Assembly: GCA_963580455.1 (NCBI GenBank)
Contig: OY756967.1
Coordinates: forward strand, 1,696,501 to 1,760,500
Source of the DNA: Euonymus europaeus
Lineage: Eukaryota > Streptophyta > Magnoliopsida > Celastrales > Celastraceae
DNA: 64,000 nucleotides
Direction: 5' to 3'
Below, in pieces: positions 35,995 through 47,586 of the stretch. The translations under genes and the position numbers were made by a program. Numbering within the stretch: position 1 is the first letter of the stretch; every line of letters begins with the position of its first letter. Below the pieces are notes generated by a model, which was given only the letters and a program-made list of their open reading frames with translations, had not been told where the DNA came from and made no database searches.

Positions 35995-38070
35995 TTACAT
36001 AAACGGTTTTATAAATATCCGTTGACTCCGAGTACTGAATTCGGTGATTTTTAGCTTGATTTCACACAACTTTTCGAGCTCTACGATCCTGGAGTTTCGG
36101 ATTTTGATTTCAGAACTCGTGGCTAGTAGGTCTCGTTTCTCCCAGTTAGCCGCGAAATGTCGTTTCTTTACGTAAACGGTTTTATGAATATCCGTTGACT
36201 CCGAGTTCTGAATTCGGTGATTTTTAGCTTGATTACACACTACTTTTCGAGCTCTACAATCTTGTCATTTTGGATTTTGATTTCAGAACTCGTGGCTAGT
36301 TGGTCTCGTTTCACCTATTTAGCCGCGAAATGTGGTTTCTTTACGTAAACGGTTTTAGGAATATCCGTTGACTCCGAGTTCTGAATTCGGTGATTTTTAG
36401 CTTGATTTCACACTACTTTTCGAGCTCTACGATCCTGGTGTTTCGGATTTTGATTTTAGAACTCGTGGCTAGTAGGTCTCGTTTCACCTAGTTAGCCGCG
36501 AAATGTGGTTTCTTTACGTAAAGAGTTTTATGAATATCCTTTGACTCCAAGTTCTGAATTCGGTGATTTTTAGCTTGATTTCACACTACTTTTCAAGCTC
36601 TACGATCCTGGCGTTTCGGATATTGATTTCAGAACTCGTGGCTAGTTGGTCTCATTTCACGTAGTTAGCCGCGAAATGTGGTTTCTTTACGTAAACGGTT
36701 TTATGAATATCCGTTGACTCCGAGTTCTGAATTCGGTGATTTTTAGCTTGATTTCACACTACTTTTCGAGCTCTACGATCCTAGCGTTTCGGATATTGAT
36801 TTCATAACTCGTGGCTAGTTGGTCTCGTTTCACCTAGTTAGCCGCGAAATGTGGTTTCTTTACGTAAACGGTTTTATGAATATCCGTTGACTCCGAGTTC
36901 TGAATTCGGTGATTTTTAGCTTGATTTCACACTACTTTTCGAGCTCTACGATTCTGGCGTTTCGGATTTTGATTTCAGAACTCGTGGCTAGTTGGTCTCG
37001 TTTCACCTAGTTAGCCGCGAAATGTGGTTTCTTTACGTAAACGGTTTTATGAATATCCGTTGACTCCGAGTTCTGAATTCGGTGATTTTTAGCTTGATTT
37101 CACACTAATTTTTGAGCTCTACGATCCTGGCGTTTCGGATATTCATTTCAGAACTCGTGGCTAGTTGGTCTCGTTTCAACTAGTTAGCCGCGAAATGTGG
37201 TTTTTTTACGTAAACAGTTTTATGAATATCCGTTGACTCCGAGTTCTGAATTCGGTGATTTTTAGCTTGATTTCACACTAATTTTCGAGCTCTACGATCC
37301 TGGAGTTTCGGATATTGATTTCAGAACTCGTGGCTAGTTGGTCTCGTTTCAACAAGTTAGCCGCGAAATGTGGTTTCTTTACGTAAACGGTTTTATGAAT
37401 ATCCGTTGACTCCGAGTTCTGAATTCGGTGATTTTTAGCTTGATTTCACACTAATTTTCGAGCTCTACAATCCTGGCGTTTCGGATTTTGATTTCAGAAC
37501 TCGTGGCTAGTTGGTCTCGTTTCACCTAGTTAGCCGCGAAATGTGGTTTCTTTACATAAACGGTTTTATAAATATCCGTTGACTCCGAGTTCTGAATTCG
37601 GTGATTTTTAGCTTGATTTCACACTAATTTTCGAGCTCTACGATCCTGGCGTTTCGGATATTCATTTCAGAACTCGTGGCTAGTTGGTCTCGTTTCAACT
37701 AGTTAGCCGCGAAATGTGGTTTCTTTACGTAAACAGTTTTATGAATATCCGTTGACTCCGAGTACTGAATTCGGTGATTTTTAGCTTGATTTCACACTAA
37801 TTTTCGAGCTCTACGATCCTGGCGTTTCGGATATTGATTTCAGAATTCGTGGCTAATTGGTCTCGTTTCACCTAGTTAGCCGCGAAATGTGGTTTCTTTA
37901 CGTAAACGGTTTTATAAATATCCGTTAACTCCGAGTTCTGAATTCGGTGATTTTTAGCTTGATTTCACACTACTTTTCGAGCTCTACAATCCCCGCGTTT
38001 CGGATTTTGATTTCAAAACTCGTGGCTAGTTGGTCTCGTTTCACCGAGTTAGCCGCGAAATGTGGTTTCT
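35995..38070 (+). repeat. 12-monomer unit opening super-HOR copy 2
   Basis: It is colinear with 29767-31842 at 6228 bp, including TTTTCAAGCTC at 36594. Its first monomer is a hybrid. TTACATAAAC and ATAAATATCC come from the monomer type at 35822, and GAGTACTG, CACAACTT and CTCCCAGTT come from the normal opening type. The switch is between about 25 and 35 bases into the unit. Confidence 0.82.
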
Positions 38071-39801
38071 TTACGTAAACGGTTTTATGAATATCCGTTG
38101 ACTCCGAGTACTGAATTCAGTGATTTTTAGCTTGATTTCACACAACTTTTCGAGCTCTACGATCCTGGCGTTTCGGATTTTGATTTCAGAACTCGTGGCT
38201 AGTAGGTCTCGTTTCTCCCAGTTAGCCGCAAAATGTCGTTTCTTTACGTAAACGGTTTTATGAATATCCGTTGACTCCGAGTTCTGAATTCGGTGATTTT
38301 TAGCTTGATTACACACTACTTTTCGAGCTCTACAATCTTGTCGTTTTGGATTTTGATTTCAGAACTCGAGGCTAGTTGGTCTCGTTTCACCTATTTAGCC
38401 GCGAAATGTGGTTTCTTTACGTAAACGGTTTTAGGAATATCCGTTGACTCCGAGTTCTGAATTCGGTGATTTTTAGCTTGATTTCACACTACTTTTCGAG
38501 CTCTACGATCCTGGTGTTTCGGATTTTGATTTTAGAACTCGTGGCTAGTAGGTCTCGTTTCACCTAGTTAGCCGCGAAATGTGGTTTCTTTACGTAAAGA
38601 GTTTTATGAATATCCTTTGACTCCAAGTTCTGAATTCGGTGATTTTTAGCTTGATTTCACACTACTTTTCGAGCTCTACGATCCTGGCGTTTCGGATATT
38701 GATTTCAGAACTCGTGGCTAGTTGGTCTCATTTCACGTAGTTAGCCGCGAAATGTGGTTTCTTTACGTAAACGGTTTTATGAATATCCGTTGACTCCGAG
38801 TTCTGAATTCGGTGATTTTTAGCTTGATTTCACACTACTTTTCGAGCTCTACGATCCTAGCGTTTCGGATATTGATTTCATAACTCGTGGCTAGTTGGTC
38901 TCGTTTCACCTAGTTAGCCGCGAAATGTGGTTTCTTTACGTAAACGGTTTTATGAATATCCGTTGACTCCGAGTTCTGAATTCGGTGATTTTTAGCTTGA
39001 TTTCACACTACTTTTCGAGCTCTACGATTCTGGCATTTCGGATTTTGATTTCAGAACTCGTGGCTAGTTGGTCTCGTTTCACCTAGTTAACCGCGAAATG
39101 TGGTTTCTTTACGTAAACGGTTTTATGAATATCCGTTGACTCCGAGTTCTGAATTCGGTGATTTTTAGCTTGATTTCACACTAATTTTCGAGCTCTACGA
39201 TCCTGGCGTTTCGGATATTCATTTCAGAACTCGTGGCTAGTTGGTCTCGTTTCAACTAGTTAGCCGCGAAATGTGGTTTTTTTTACGTAAACAGTTTTAT
39301 GAATATCCGTTGACTCCGAGTTCTGAATTCGGTGATTTTTAGCTTGATTTCACACTAATTTTCGAGCTCTACGATCCTGGAGTTTCGGATATTGATTTCA
39401 GAACTCGTGGCTAGTTGGTCTCGTTTCAACAAGTTAGCCGCGAAATGTGGTTTCTTTACGTAAACGGTTTTATGAATATCCGTTGACTCCGAGTTCTGAA
39501 TTCGGTGATTTTTAGCTTGATTTCACACTAATTTTCGAGCTCTACGATCCTGGCGTTTCAGATATTGATTTCAGAATTCGTGGCTAATTGGTCTCGTTTC
39601 ACCTAGTTAGCCGCGAAATGTGGTTTCTTTACATAAACGGTTTTATAAATATCCGTTGACTCCGAGTTCTGAATTCGGTGATTTTTAGCTTGATTTCACA
39701 CTACTTTTCGAGCTCTACAATCCTCGTGTTTCGGATTTTGATTTCAAAACTCGTGGCTAGTTGGTCTCGTTTCACCGAGTTAGCCGCGAAATGTGGTTTC
39801 T
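38071..39801 (+). repeat. 10-monomer unit with the only length change in the window
   Basis: Its first four monomers match 31843-32534 at 6228 bp, including CTCGAGGCTAG at 38369. It then follows the ordinary 12-mer order (CATAAC, GATTCTGG, TATTCAT, GGAG / CAACAAG, TTTCAGAT) and skips to an ATAAATATCC / CCTCGTG-type ending. It is 1731 bp, one more than 10 x 173, because of an extra T in the run at 39277-39284. Confidence 0.82.
39277..39284. other. 8-T run with a one-base insertion
   Basis: Standard monomers read GTGGTTTCTTTACG. A C-to-T change gives a 7-T run in several paralogues (28902, 30961, 33400 and 37201 areas). Here the run is eight, and the monomer phase is shifted by +1 for the remaining 24.7 kb. 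Either slippage or a sequencing or consensus error in a homopolymer could cause it. Confidence 0.85.
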
Positions 39802-40493
39802 TTACGTAAACGGTTTTATGAATATCCGTTGACTCCGAGTACTGAATTCGGTGATTTTTAGCTTGATTTCACACAACTTTTTGAGCTCGACGATCCTGGC
39901 GTTTCGGATTTTGATTTCAGAACTCGTGGCTAGTAGGTCTCGTTTCTCCCAGTTAGCCGCGAAATGTGGTTTCTTTACGTAAACGGTTTTATGAATATCC
40001 GTTGACTCCAAGTTCTGAATTCGGTGATTTTTAGCTTGATTACACACTACTTTTCGAGCTCTACAATCTTGTCGTTTTGGATTTTGATTTCAGAACTCGT
40101 GGCTAGTTGGTCTCGTTTCACCTATTTAGCCGCGAAATGTGGTTTCTTTACGTAAACGGTTTTAGGAATATCCGTTGACTCCGAGTTCTGAATTCGGTGA
40201 TTTTTAGCTTGATTTCACACTACTTTTCGAGCTCTACGATCCTGGCGTTTCGGATATTGATTTCAGAACTCGTGGCTAGTTGGTCTCATTTCACGTAGTT
40301 AGCCGCGAAATGTGGTTTCTTTACGTAAACGGTTTTATGAATATCCGTTGACTCCGAGTTCTGAATTCGGTGATTTTTAGCTTGATTTCACACTACTTTT
40401 CGAGCTCTACGATCCTGGCGTTTCGGATTTTGATTTCAGAACTCGTGGCTAGTTGGTCTCGTTTCACCTAGTTATCCGCGAAATGTGGTTTCT
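39802..40493 (+). repeat. Four-monomer tail of the GAGTACTG family
   Basis: GAGTACTG / CTCCCAGTT (39802), GATTACA / TTGTCG (39975), TTTTAGGAA with TATTGAT and CACGTAG (40148), and a plain TTTTGAT monomer (40321). The third monomer combines TTTTAGGAA with a right half usually found in the AAAGAGTTT monomer, so it is probably another hybrid. The ordered family stops here. Confidence 0.72.
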
Positions 40494-41704
40494 TTACGTA
40501 AACGGTTTTATGAATATCCGTTGACTCCGAGTTCTGAATTCGGTGATTTTTAGCTTGCTTTCACACTAATTTTCGAGCTCTACGATCCTGGCATTTCGGA
40601 TATTAATTTCAGAACTCGTGGCTAGTTGGTCTCGTTTCAACTAGTTAGCCGCGAAATGTGGTTTCTTTACGTAAACGGTTTTATGAATATCCGTTGACTC
40701 CGAGTTCTGAATTCGGTGATTTTTAGCTTGATTTCACACTAATTTTCGAGCTCTACGATCCTGGCGTTTCGGATATTGATTTCAGAACTCGTGGCTAGTT
40801 GGTCTCGTTTCACCTTGTTAGCCGCGAAATGTGGTTTCTTTACGTAAACGGTTTTATGAATATCCGTTGACTCCGAGTTCTGAATTCGGTGATTTTTTGC
40901 TTGATTTCACACTACTTTTCGAGCTCTACGATCCTGGCGTTTCGGATTTTGATTTCAGAACTCGTGGCTAGTAGGTCTCGTTTCACCTAGTTAGCCGCGA
41001 AATGTGGTTTCTTTACGTAAAGAGTTTTATGAATATCCTTTGACTCCAAGTTCTGAATTCGGTGATTTTTAGCTTGATTTCACACTACTTTTCGAGCTCT
41101 ACGATCCTGGCATTTCGGATATTGATTTCAGAACTCGTGGCTAGTTGGTCTCCTTTCACGTAGTTAGCCGCGAAATGTGGTTTCTTTACGTAAACGGTTT
41201 TATGAATATCCGTTGACTCCGAGTTCTGAATTCGGTGATTTTTAGCTTGATTTCACACTACTTTTCGAGCTCTACGATCCTAGCATTTCGGATATTGATT
41301 TCATAACTCGTGGCTAGTTGGTCTCGTTTCACCTAGTTAGCCGCGAAATGTGGTTTCTTTACGTAAACGGTTTTATGAATATCCGTTGACTCCGAGTTCT
41401 GAATTCGGTGATTTTTAGCTTGATTTCACACTACTTTTCGAGCTCTACGATTCTGGCGTTTCGGATTTTGATTTCAGAACTCGTGGCTAGTTGGTCTCGT
41501 TTCACCTAGTTAGCCGCGAAATGTGGTTTCTTTACGTAAACGGTTTTATGAATATCCGTTGACTCCGAGTTCTGAATTCGGTGATTTTTAGCTTGATTTC
41601 ACACAACTTTTCGAGCTCTACGATCCTGGCGTTTCGGATATTCATTTCAGAACTCGTGGCTAGTTGGTCTCGTTTCACCTAGTTAGCCGCGAAATGTGGT
41701 TTCT
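40494..41704 (+). repeat. Seven-monomer segment, first three repeated at 41705
   Basis: The first three monomers (rare GATATTAAT at 40601, CACCTTG, GATTTTTTGC) are echoed at 41705-42223, 1211 bp later (GATATTAAT at 41812), and again at 45511-46029. The next monomers (AAAGAGTTT, CATAAC, GATTCTGG) belong to the family left of 39801. The segment is thus a mosaic of two HOR families. Confidence 0.75.
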
Positions 41705-44126
41705 TTACGTAAACGGTTTTATGAATATCCGTTGACTCCGAGTTCTGAATTCGGTGATTTTTAGCTTGATTTCACACTAATTTTCGAGCTCTACGATCCT
41801 GGCATTTCGGATATTAATTTCAGAACTCGTGGCTAGTTGGTCTCGTTTCAACTAGTTAGCCGCGAAATGTGGTTTCTTTTCGTAAACGGTTTTATGAATA
41901 TCCGTTGACTCCGAGTTCTGAATTCGGTGATTTTTAGCTTGATTTCACACTAATTTTCGAGCTCTACGATCCTGGCGTTTCGGATATTGATTTCAGAACT
42001 CGTGGCTAGTTGGTCTCGTTTCACCTAGTTAGCCGCGAAATGTGGTTTCTTTACGTAAACGGTTTTATGAATATCCGTTGACTCCGAGTTCTGAATTCGG
42101 TGATTTTTTGCTTGATTTCACACTACTTTTCGAGCTCTACGATCCTGGCGTTTCGGATTTTGATTTCAGAACTCGTGGCTAGTTGGTCTCGTTTCACCTA
42201 GTTAGCCACGAAATGTGGTTTCTTTACGTAAACGGTTTTATGAATATCCGTTGACTCCGAGTTCTAAATTCGGTGATTTTTAGCTTGATTTCACACTAAT
42301 TTTCGAGCTCTACGATCCTGGCGTTTCGGATATTCATTTCAGAACTCGTGGCTAGTTGGTCTCGTTTCAACTAGTTAGCCTCGAAATGTGGTTTCTTTAC
42401 GTAAACGGTTTTATGAATATCCGTTGACTCCGAGTTCTGAATTCGGTGATTTTTAGCTTGATTTCACACTAATTTTCGAGCTCTACGATCCTGGCGTTTC
42501 GGATATTCATTTCAGAACTCGTGGCTAGTTGGTCTCGTTTCAACTAGTTAGCCGCGAAATGTGGTTTCTTTACGTAAACGGTTTTATGAATATCCGTTGA
42601 CTCCGTGTTCTGAATTCGGTGATTTTTAGCTTGATTTCACACTACTTTTTGAGCTCTACGATCCTGGCGTTTCGGATATTGATTTCAGAACTCGTGGCTA
42701 GTTGGTCTCGTTTCACCTAGTTAGCCGCGAAATGTGGTTTCTTTACGTAAACGGTTTTATGAATATCCGTTGACTCCGAGTTCTGAATTCGGTGATTTTT
42801 AGCTTGATTTTACACTAATTTTTGAGCTCTACAATCCTAGCGTTTCGGATTTTGATTTCAAAACTCGTGGCTAGTTGGTCTCGTTTCACCGAGTTAGCCG
42901 CGAAATGTGGTTTCTTTACGTAAACGGTTTTATGAATATCCGTTGACTCCGAGTTCTGAATTCGGTGATTTTTAGGTTGATTTCACACAACTTTTCGAGC
43001 TCTACGATCCTGGCGTTTTGGATTTTGATTTCGGAACTCGTGGCTAGTTGGTCTCGTTTCACCTAGTTAGCCGCGAAATGTGGTTTCTTTACGTAAACGG
43101 TTTTATGAATATTCGTTGACTCCGAGTTCTGAATTCGGTGATTTTTAGCTTGATTTCACACTACTTTTTGAGCTCTACAATCCTAGCGTTTCGGATTTTG
43201 ATTTCACAACTCGTGGCTAGTTGGTCTCGTTTCACCGAGTTAGCCGCGAAATGTGGTTTCTTTACGTAAACGGTTTTATGAATATCCGTTGACTCCGAGT
43301 TCTGAATTCGGTGATTTTTAGCTTGATTTCACACAACTTTTCGAGCTCTACAATCCTGGCGTTTTGGATTTTGATTTCAGAACACGTGGCTAGTTGGTCT
43401 CGTTTCACCTAGTTAGCCGCGAAATGTGGTTTCTTTACGTAAACGGTTTTAGGAATATCCGTTGACTCCGAGTTCTAAATTCGGTAATTTTTAGCTTGAT
43501 TACACACTACTTTTCGAGCTCTACAATCCTGGCATTTTGGATTTTGATTTCAGAACTCGTGGCTAGTTGGTCTCGTTTCACCTAGTTAGCCGCGAAATGT
43601 GGTTTCTTTACGTAAACGGTTTTAGGAATATCCGTTGACTCCGAGTTCTAAATTCGGTGATTTTTAGCTTGATTTCACACTACTTTTCGAGCTCTACGAT
43701 CCTGGCATTTCCGATTTTGATTTCAGAACTCGTGGCTAGTTGGTCTCGTTTCACCTAGTTAGCCGCGAAATGTGGTTTCTTTACGTAAACGGTTTTATGA
43801 ATATCCATTGACTCCGAGTTCTGAATTCGGTGATTTTTTGCTTGATTTCACACTACTTTTCGAGCTCTACGATCCTGGCGTTTCGGATTTTGATTTCAGA
43901 ACTCGTGGCTAGTTGGTCTCGTTTCACCTAGTTAGCCGCGAAATGTGGTTTCTTTACGTAAACGGTTTTATGAATATCCGTTGACTCCGAGTTCTGAATT
44001 CGGTGATTTTTAGCTTGATTTCACACAACTTTTCGAGCTCTACGATCCTGGCGTTTCGGATTTTGATTTCAGAACTCGTGGCTAGTTGGTCTCGTTTCAC
44101 CTAGTTAGCCGCGAAATGTGGTTTCT
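41705..44126 (+). repeat. 14-monomer segment, parent of later copies
   Basis: Its order is GATATTAAT, CACCTAG, GATTTTTTGC, CTAAATT with GCCTCG (42378), TATTCAT, CCGTGTTC, then eight monomers from GATTTTACAC to CACAACTT. The GATATTAAT and GCCTCG markers recur 3806 bp (22 monomers) later at 45618 and 46184. The intervening excess is the 8-monomer duplication. Confidence 0.8.
42743..44126 (+). repeat. 8-monomer block (1384 bp), left copy of a second tandem duplication
   Basis: The block runs from the GATTTTACAC / TTTTTGAG monomer to a CACAACTT / TTTTGAT monomer. Diagnostic bases are TTTTTAGGTTG, TTTCGGAAC (43031), ATATTCG, AACACGTGG, GGTAATTT and ATCCATTG. It is unrelated in content to the 8-monomer block at 6931. 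Confidence 0.87.
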
Positions 44127-45510
44127 TTACGTAAACGGTTTTATGAATATCCGTTGACTCCGAGTTCTGAATTCGGTGATTTTTAGCTTGATTTTACACT
44201 AATTTTTGAGCTCTACAATCCTAGCGTTTCGGATTTTGATTTCAAAACTCGTGGCTAGTTGGTCTCGTTTCACCGAGTTAGCCGCGAAATGTGGTTTCTT
44301 TACGTAAACGGTTTTATGAATATCCGTTGACTCCGAGTTCTGAATTCGGTGATTTTTAGGTTGATTTCACACAACTTTTCGAGCTCTACGATCCTGGCGT
44401 TTTGGATTTTGATTTCGGAACTCGTGGCTAGTTGGTCTCGTTTCACCTAGTTAGCCGCGAAATGTGGTTTCTTTACGTAAACGGTTTTATGAATATTCGT
44501 TGACTCCGAGTTCTGAATTCGGTGATTTTTAGCTTGATTTCACACTACTTTTTGAGCTCTACAATCCTAGCGTTTCGGATTTTGATTTCACAACTCGTGG
44601 CTAGTTGGTCTCGTTTCACCGAGTTAGCCGCGAAATGTGGTTTCTTTACGTAAACGGTTTTATGAATATCCGTTGACTCCGAGTTCTGAATTCGGTGATT
44701 TTTAGCTTGATTTCACACAACTTTTCGAGCTCTACAATCCTGGCGTTTTGGATTTTGATTTCAGAACACGTGGCTAGTTGGTCTCGTTTCACCTAGTTAG
44801 CCGCGAAATGTGGTTTCTTTACGTAAACGGTTTTAGGAATATCCGTTGACTCCGAGTTCTAAATTCGGTAATTTTTAGCTTGATTACACACTACTTTTCG
44901 AGCTCTACAATCCTGGCATTTTGGATTTTGATTTCAGAACTCGTGGCTAGTTGGTCTCGTTTCACCTAGTTAGCCGCGAAATGTGGTTTCTTTACGTAAA
45001 CGGTTTTAGGAATATCCGTTGACTCCGAGTTCTAAATTCGGTGATTTTTAGCTTGATTTCACACTACTTTTCGAGCTCTACGATCCTGGCATTTCCGATT
45101 TTGATTTCAGAACTCGTGGCTAGTTGGTCTCGTTTCACCTAGTTAGCCGCGAAATGTGGTTTCTTTACGTAAACGGTTTTATGAATATCCATTGACTCCG
45201 AGTTCTGAATTCGGTGATTTTTTGCTTGATTTCACACTACTTTTCGAGCTCTACGATCCTGGCGTTTCGGATTTTGATTTCAGAACTCGTGGCTAGTTGG
45301 TCTCGTTTCACCTAGTTAGCCGCGAAATGTGGTTTCTTTACGTAAACGGTTTTATGAATATCCGTTGACTCCGAGTTCTGAATTCGGTGATTTTTAGCTT
45401 GATTTCACACAACTTTTCGAGCTCTACGATCCTGGCGTTTCGGATTTTGATTTCAGAACTCGTGGCTAGTTGGTCTCGTTTCACCTAGTTAGCCGCGAAA
45501 TGTGGTTTCT
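44127..45510 (+). repeat. 8-monomer block (1384 bp), right copy
   Basis: I found no base differences from 42743-44126 by eye, and rare markers such as TTTCGGAAC (43031 and 44415) are exactly 1384 bp apart. The near-identity suggests the youngest duplication in the window, or recent homogenisation. Confidence 0.87.
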
Positions 45511-47586
45511 TTACGTAAACGGTTTTATGAATATCCGTTGACTCCGAGTTCTGAATTCGGTGATTTTTAGCTTGCTTTCACACTAATTTTCGAGCTCTAC
45601 GATCCTGGCATTTCGGATATTAATTTCAGAACTCGTGGCTAGTTGGTATCGTTTCAACTAGTTAGCCGCGAAATGTGGTTTCTTTACGTAAACGGTTTTA
45701 TGAATATCCGTTGACTCCGAGTTCTGAATTCGGTGATTTTTAGCTTGATTTCACACTAATTTTCGAGCTCTACGATCCTGGCGTTTCGGATATTGATTTC
45801 AGAACTCGTGGCTAGTTGGTCTCGTTTCACCTTGTTAGCCGCGAAATGTGGTTTCTTTACGTAAACGGTTTTATGAATATCCGTTGACTCCGAGTTCTGA
45901 ATTCGGTGATTTTTTGCTTGATTTCACACTACTTTTTGAGCTCTACGATCCTGGCGTTTCGGATTTTGATTTCAGAACTCGTGGCTAGTTGGTCTCGTTT
46001 CACCTAGTTAGCCGCGAAATGTGGTTTCTTTACGTAAACGGTTTTATGAATATCCGTTGACTCCGAGTTCTAAATTCGGTGATTTTTAGTTTGATTTCAC
46101 ACTAATTTTCGAGCTCTACGATCCTGGCGTTTCGGATATTCATTTCAGAACTCGTGGCTAGTTGGTCTCGTTTCAACTAGTTAGCCTCGAAATGTGGTTT
46201 CTTTACGTAAACGGTTTTATGAATATCCGTTGACTCCGAGTTCTGAATTCGGTGATTTTTAGCTTGATTTCACACTAATTTTCGAGCTCTACGATCCTGG
46301 CGTTTCGGATATTCATTTCAGAACTCGTGGCTAGTTGGTCTCGTTTCAACTAGTTAGCCGCGAAATGTGGTTTCTTTACGTAAACGGTTTTATGAATATC
46401 CGTTGACTCCGTGTTCTGAATTCGGTGATTTTTAGCTTGATTTCACACTACTTTTCGAGCTCTACGATCCTGGCGTTTCGGATATTGATTTCAGAACTCG
46501 TGGCTAGTTGGTCTCGTTTCACCTAGTTAGCCGCGAAATGTGGTTTCTTTACGTAAACGGTTTTATGAATATCCGTTGACTCCGAGTTCTGAATTCGGTG
46601 ATTTTTAGCTTGATTTTACACTAATTTTTGAGCTCTACAATCCTAGCGTTTCGGATTTTGATTTCAAAACTCGTGGCTAGTTGGTCTCGTTTCACCGAGT
46701 TAGCCGCGAAATGTGGTTTCTTTACGTAAACGGTTTTATGAATATCCGTTGACTCCGAGTTCTGAATTCGGTGATTTTTAGCTTGATTTCACACAACTTT
46801 TCGAGCTCTACGATCCTGGCGTTTTGGATTTTGATTTCAGAACTCGTGGCTAGTTGGTCTCGTTTCACCAAGTTAGCCGCGAAATGTGGTTTCTTTACGT
46901 AAACGGTTTTATGAATATTCGTTGACTCCGAGTTCTGAATTCGGTGATTTTTAGCTTGATTTCACACTACTTTTTGAGCTCTACAATCCTAGCGTTTCGG
47001 ATTTTGATTTCACAACTCGTGGCTAGTTAGTCTCGTTTCACCGAGTTAGCCGCGAAATGTGGTTTCTTTACGTAAACGGTTTTATGAATATCCGTTGACT
47101 CCGAGTTCTGAATTCGGTGATTTTTAGCTTGATTTCACACAACTTTTCGAGCTCTACAATCCTGGCGTTTTGGATTTTGATTTCAGAACTCGTGGCTAGT
47201 TGGTCTCGTTTCACGTAGTTAGCCGCGAAATGTGGTTTCTTTACATAAACGGTTTTAGGAATATCCGTTGACTCCGAGTTCTAAATTCGGTAATTTTTAG
47301 CTTGATTACACACTACTTTTCGAGCTCTACAATCCTGGCATTTTGGATTTTGATTTCAGAACTCGTGGCTAGTTGGTCTCGTTTCACCTAGTTAGCCGCG
47401 AAATGTGGTTTCTTTACGTAAACGGTTTTAGGAATATCCGTTGACTCCGAGTTCTGAATTCGGTGATTTTTTGCTTGATTTCACACTACTTTTCGAGCTC
47501 TACGATCCTGGCGTTTCGGATTTTGATTTCAGAACTCGTGGCTAGTTGGTCTCGTTTCACCTAGTTAGCCGCGAAATGTGGTTTCT
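45511..47586 (+). repeat. 12-monomer segment colinear with 41705-44126
   Basis: Matching markers at 3806 bp are GATATTAAT (45618) and GCCTCG (46184), followed by the CCGTGTTC, GATTTTACAC and ATATTCG monomers. The last monomer (47414) is a hybrid of the TTTTAGGAA and GATTTTTTGC types that are separate at 43608 and 43781, so one monomer was deleted. Private changes include GTATCG near 45647 and TTAGTCTCG near 47028. Confidence 0.8.

Noticed and set aside
5720..40047. Recurrent 81-codon open frames on the - strand (for example 5720-5965, 20944-21189, 26307-26552, 39802-40047)
   Set aside because: They begin at GTG created by the GATTACACAC variant and read antisense through the CACAACTT / CTCCC monomer. 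The predicted peptides are just translations of the satellite, and the frame cannot persist in a 173-bp repeat.
42743..45510. Assembly artefact producing a false 8-monomer duplication
   Set aside because: It cannot be excluded from sequence alone, but tandem duplications of the same kind with accumulated private changes (6931-9698, 22501-26306) show that the process is real in this array. Kept as a finding with a coverage check.
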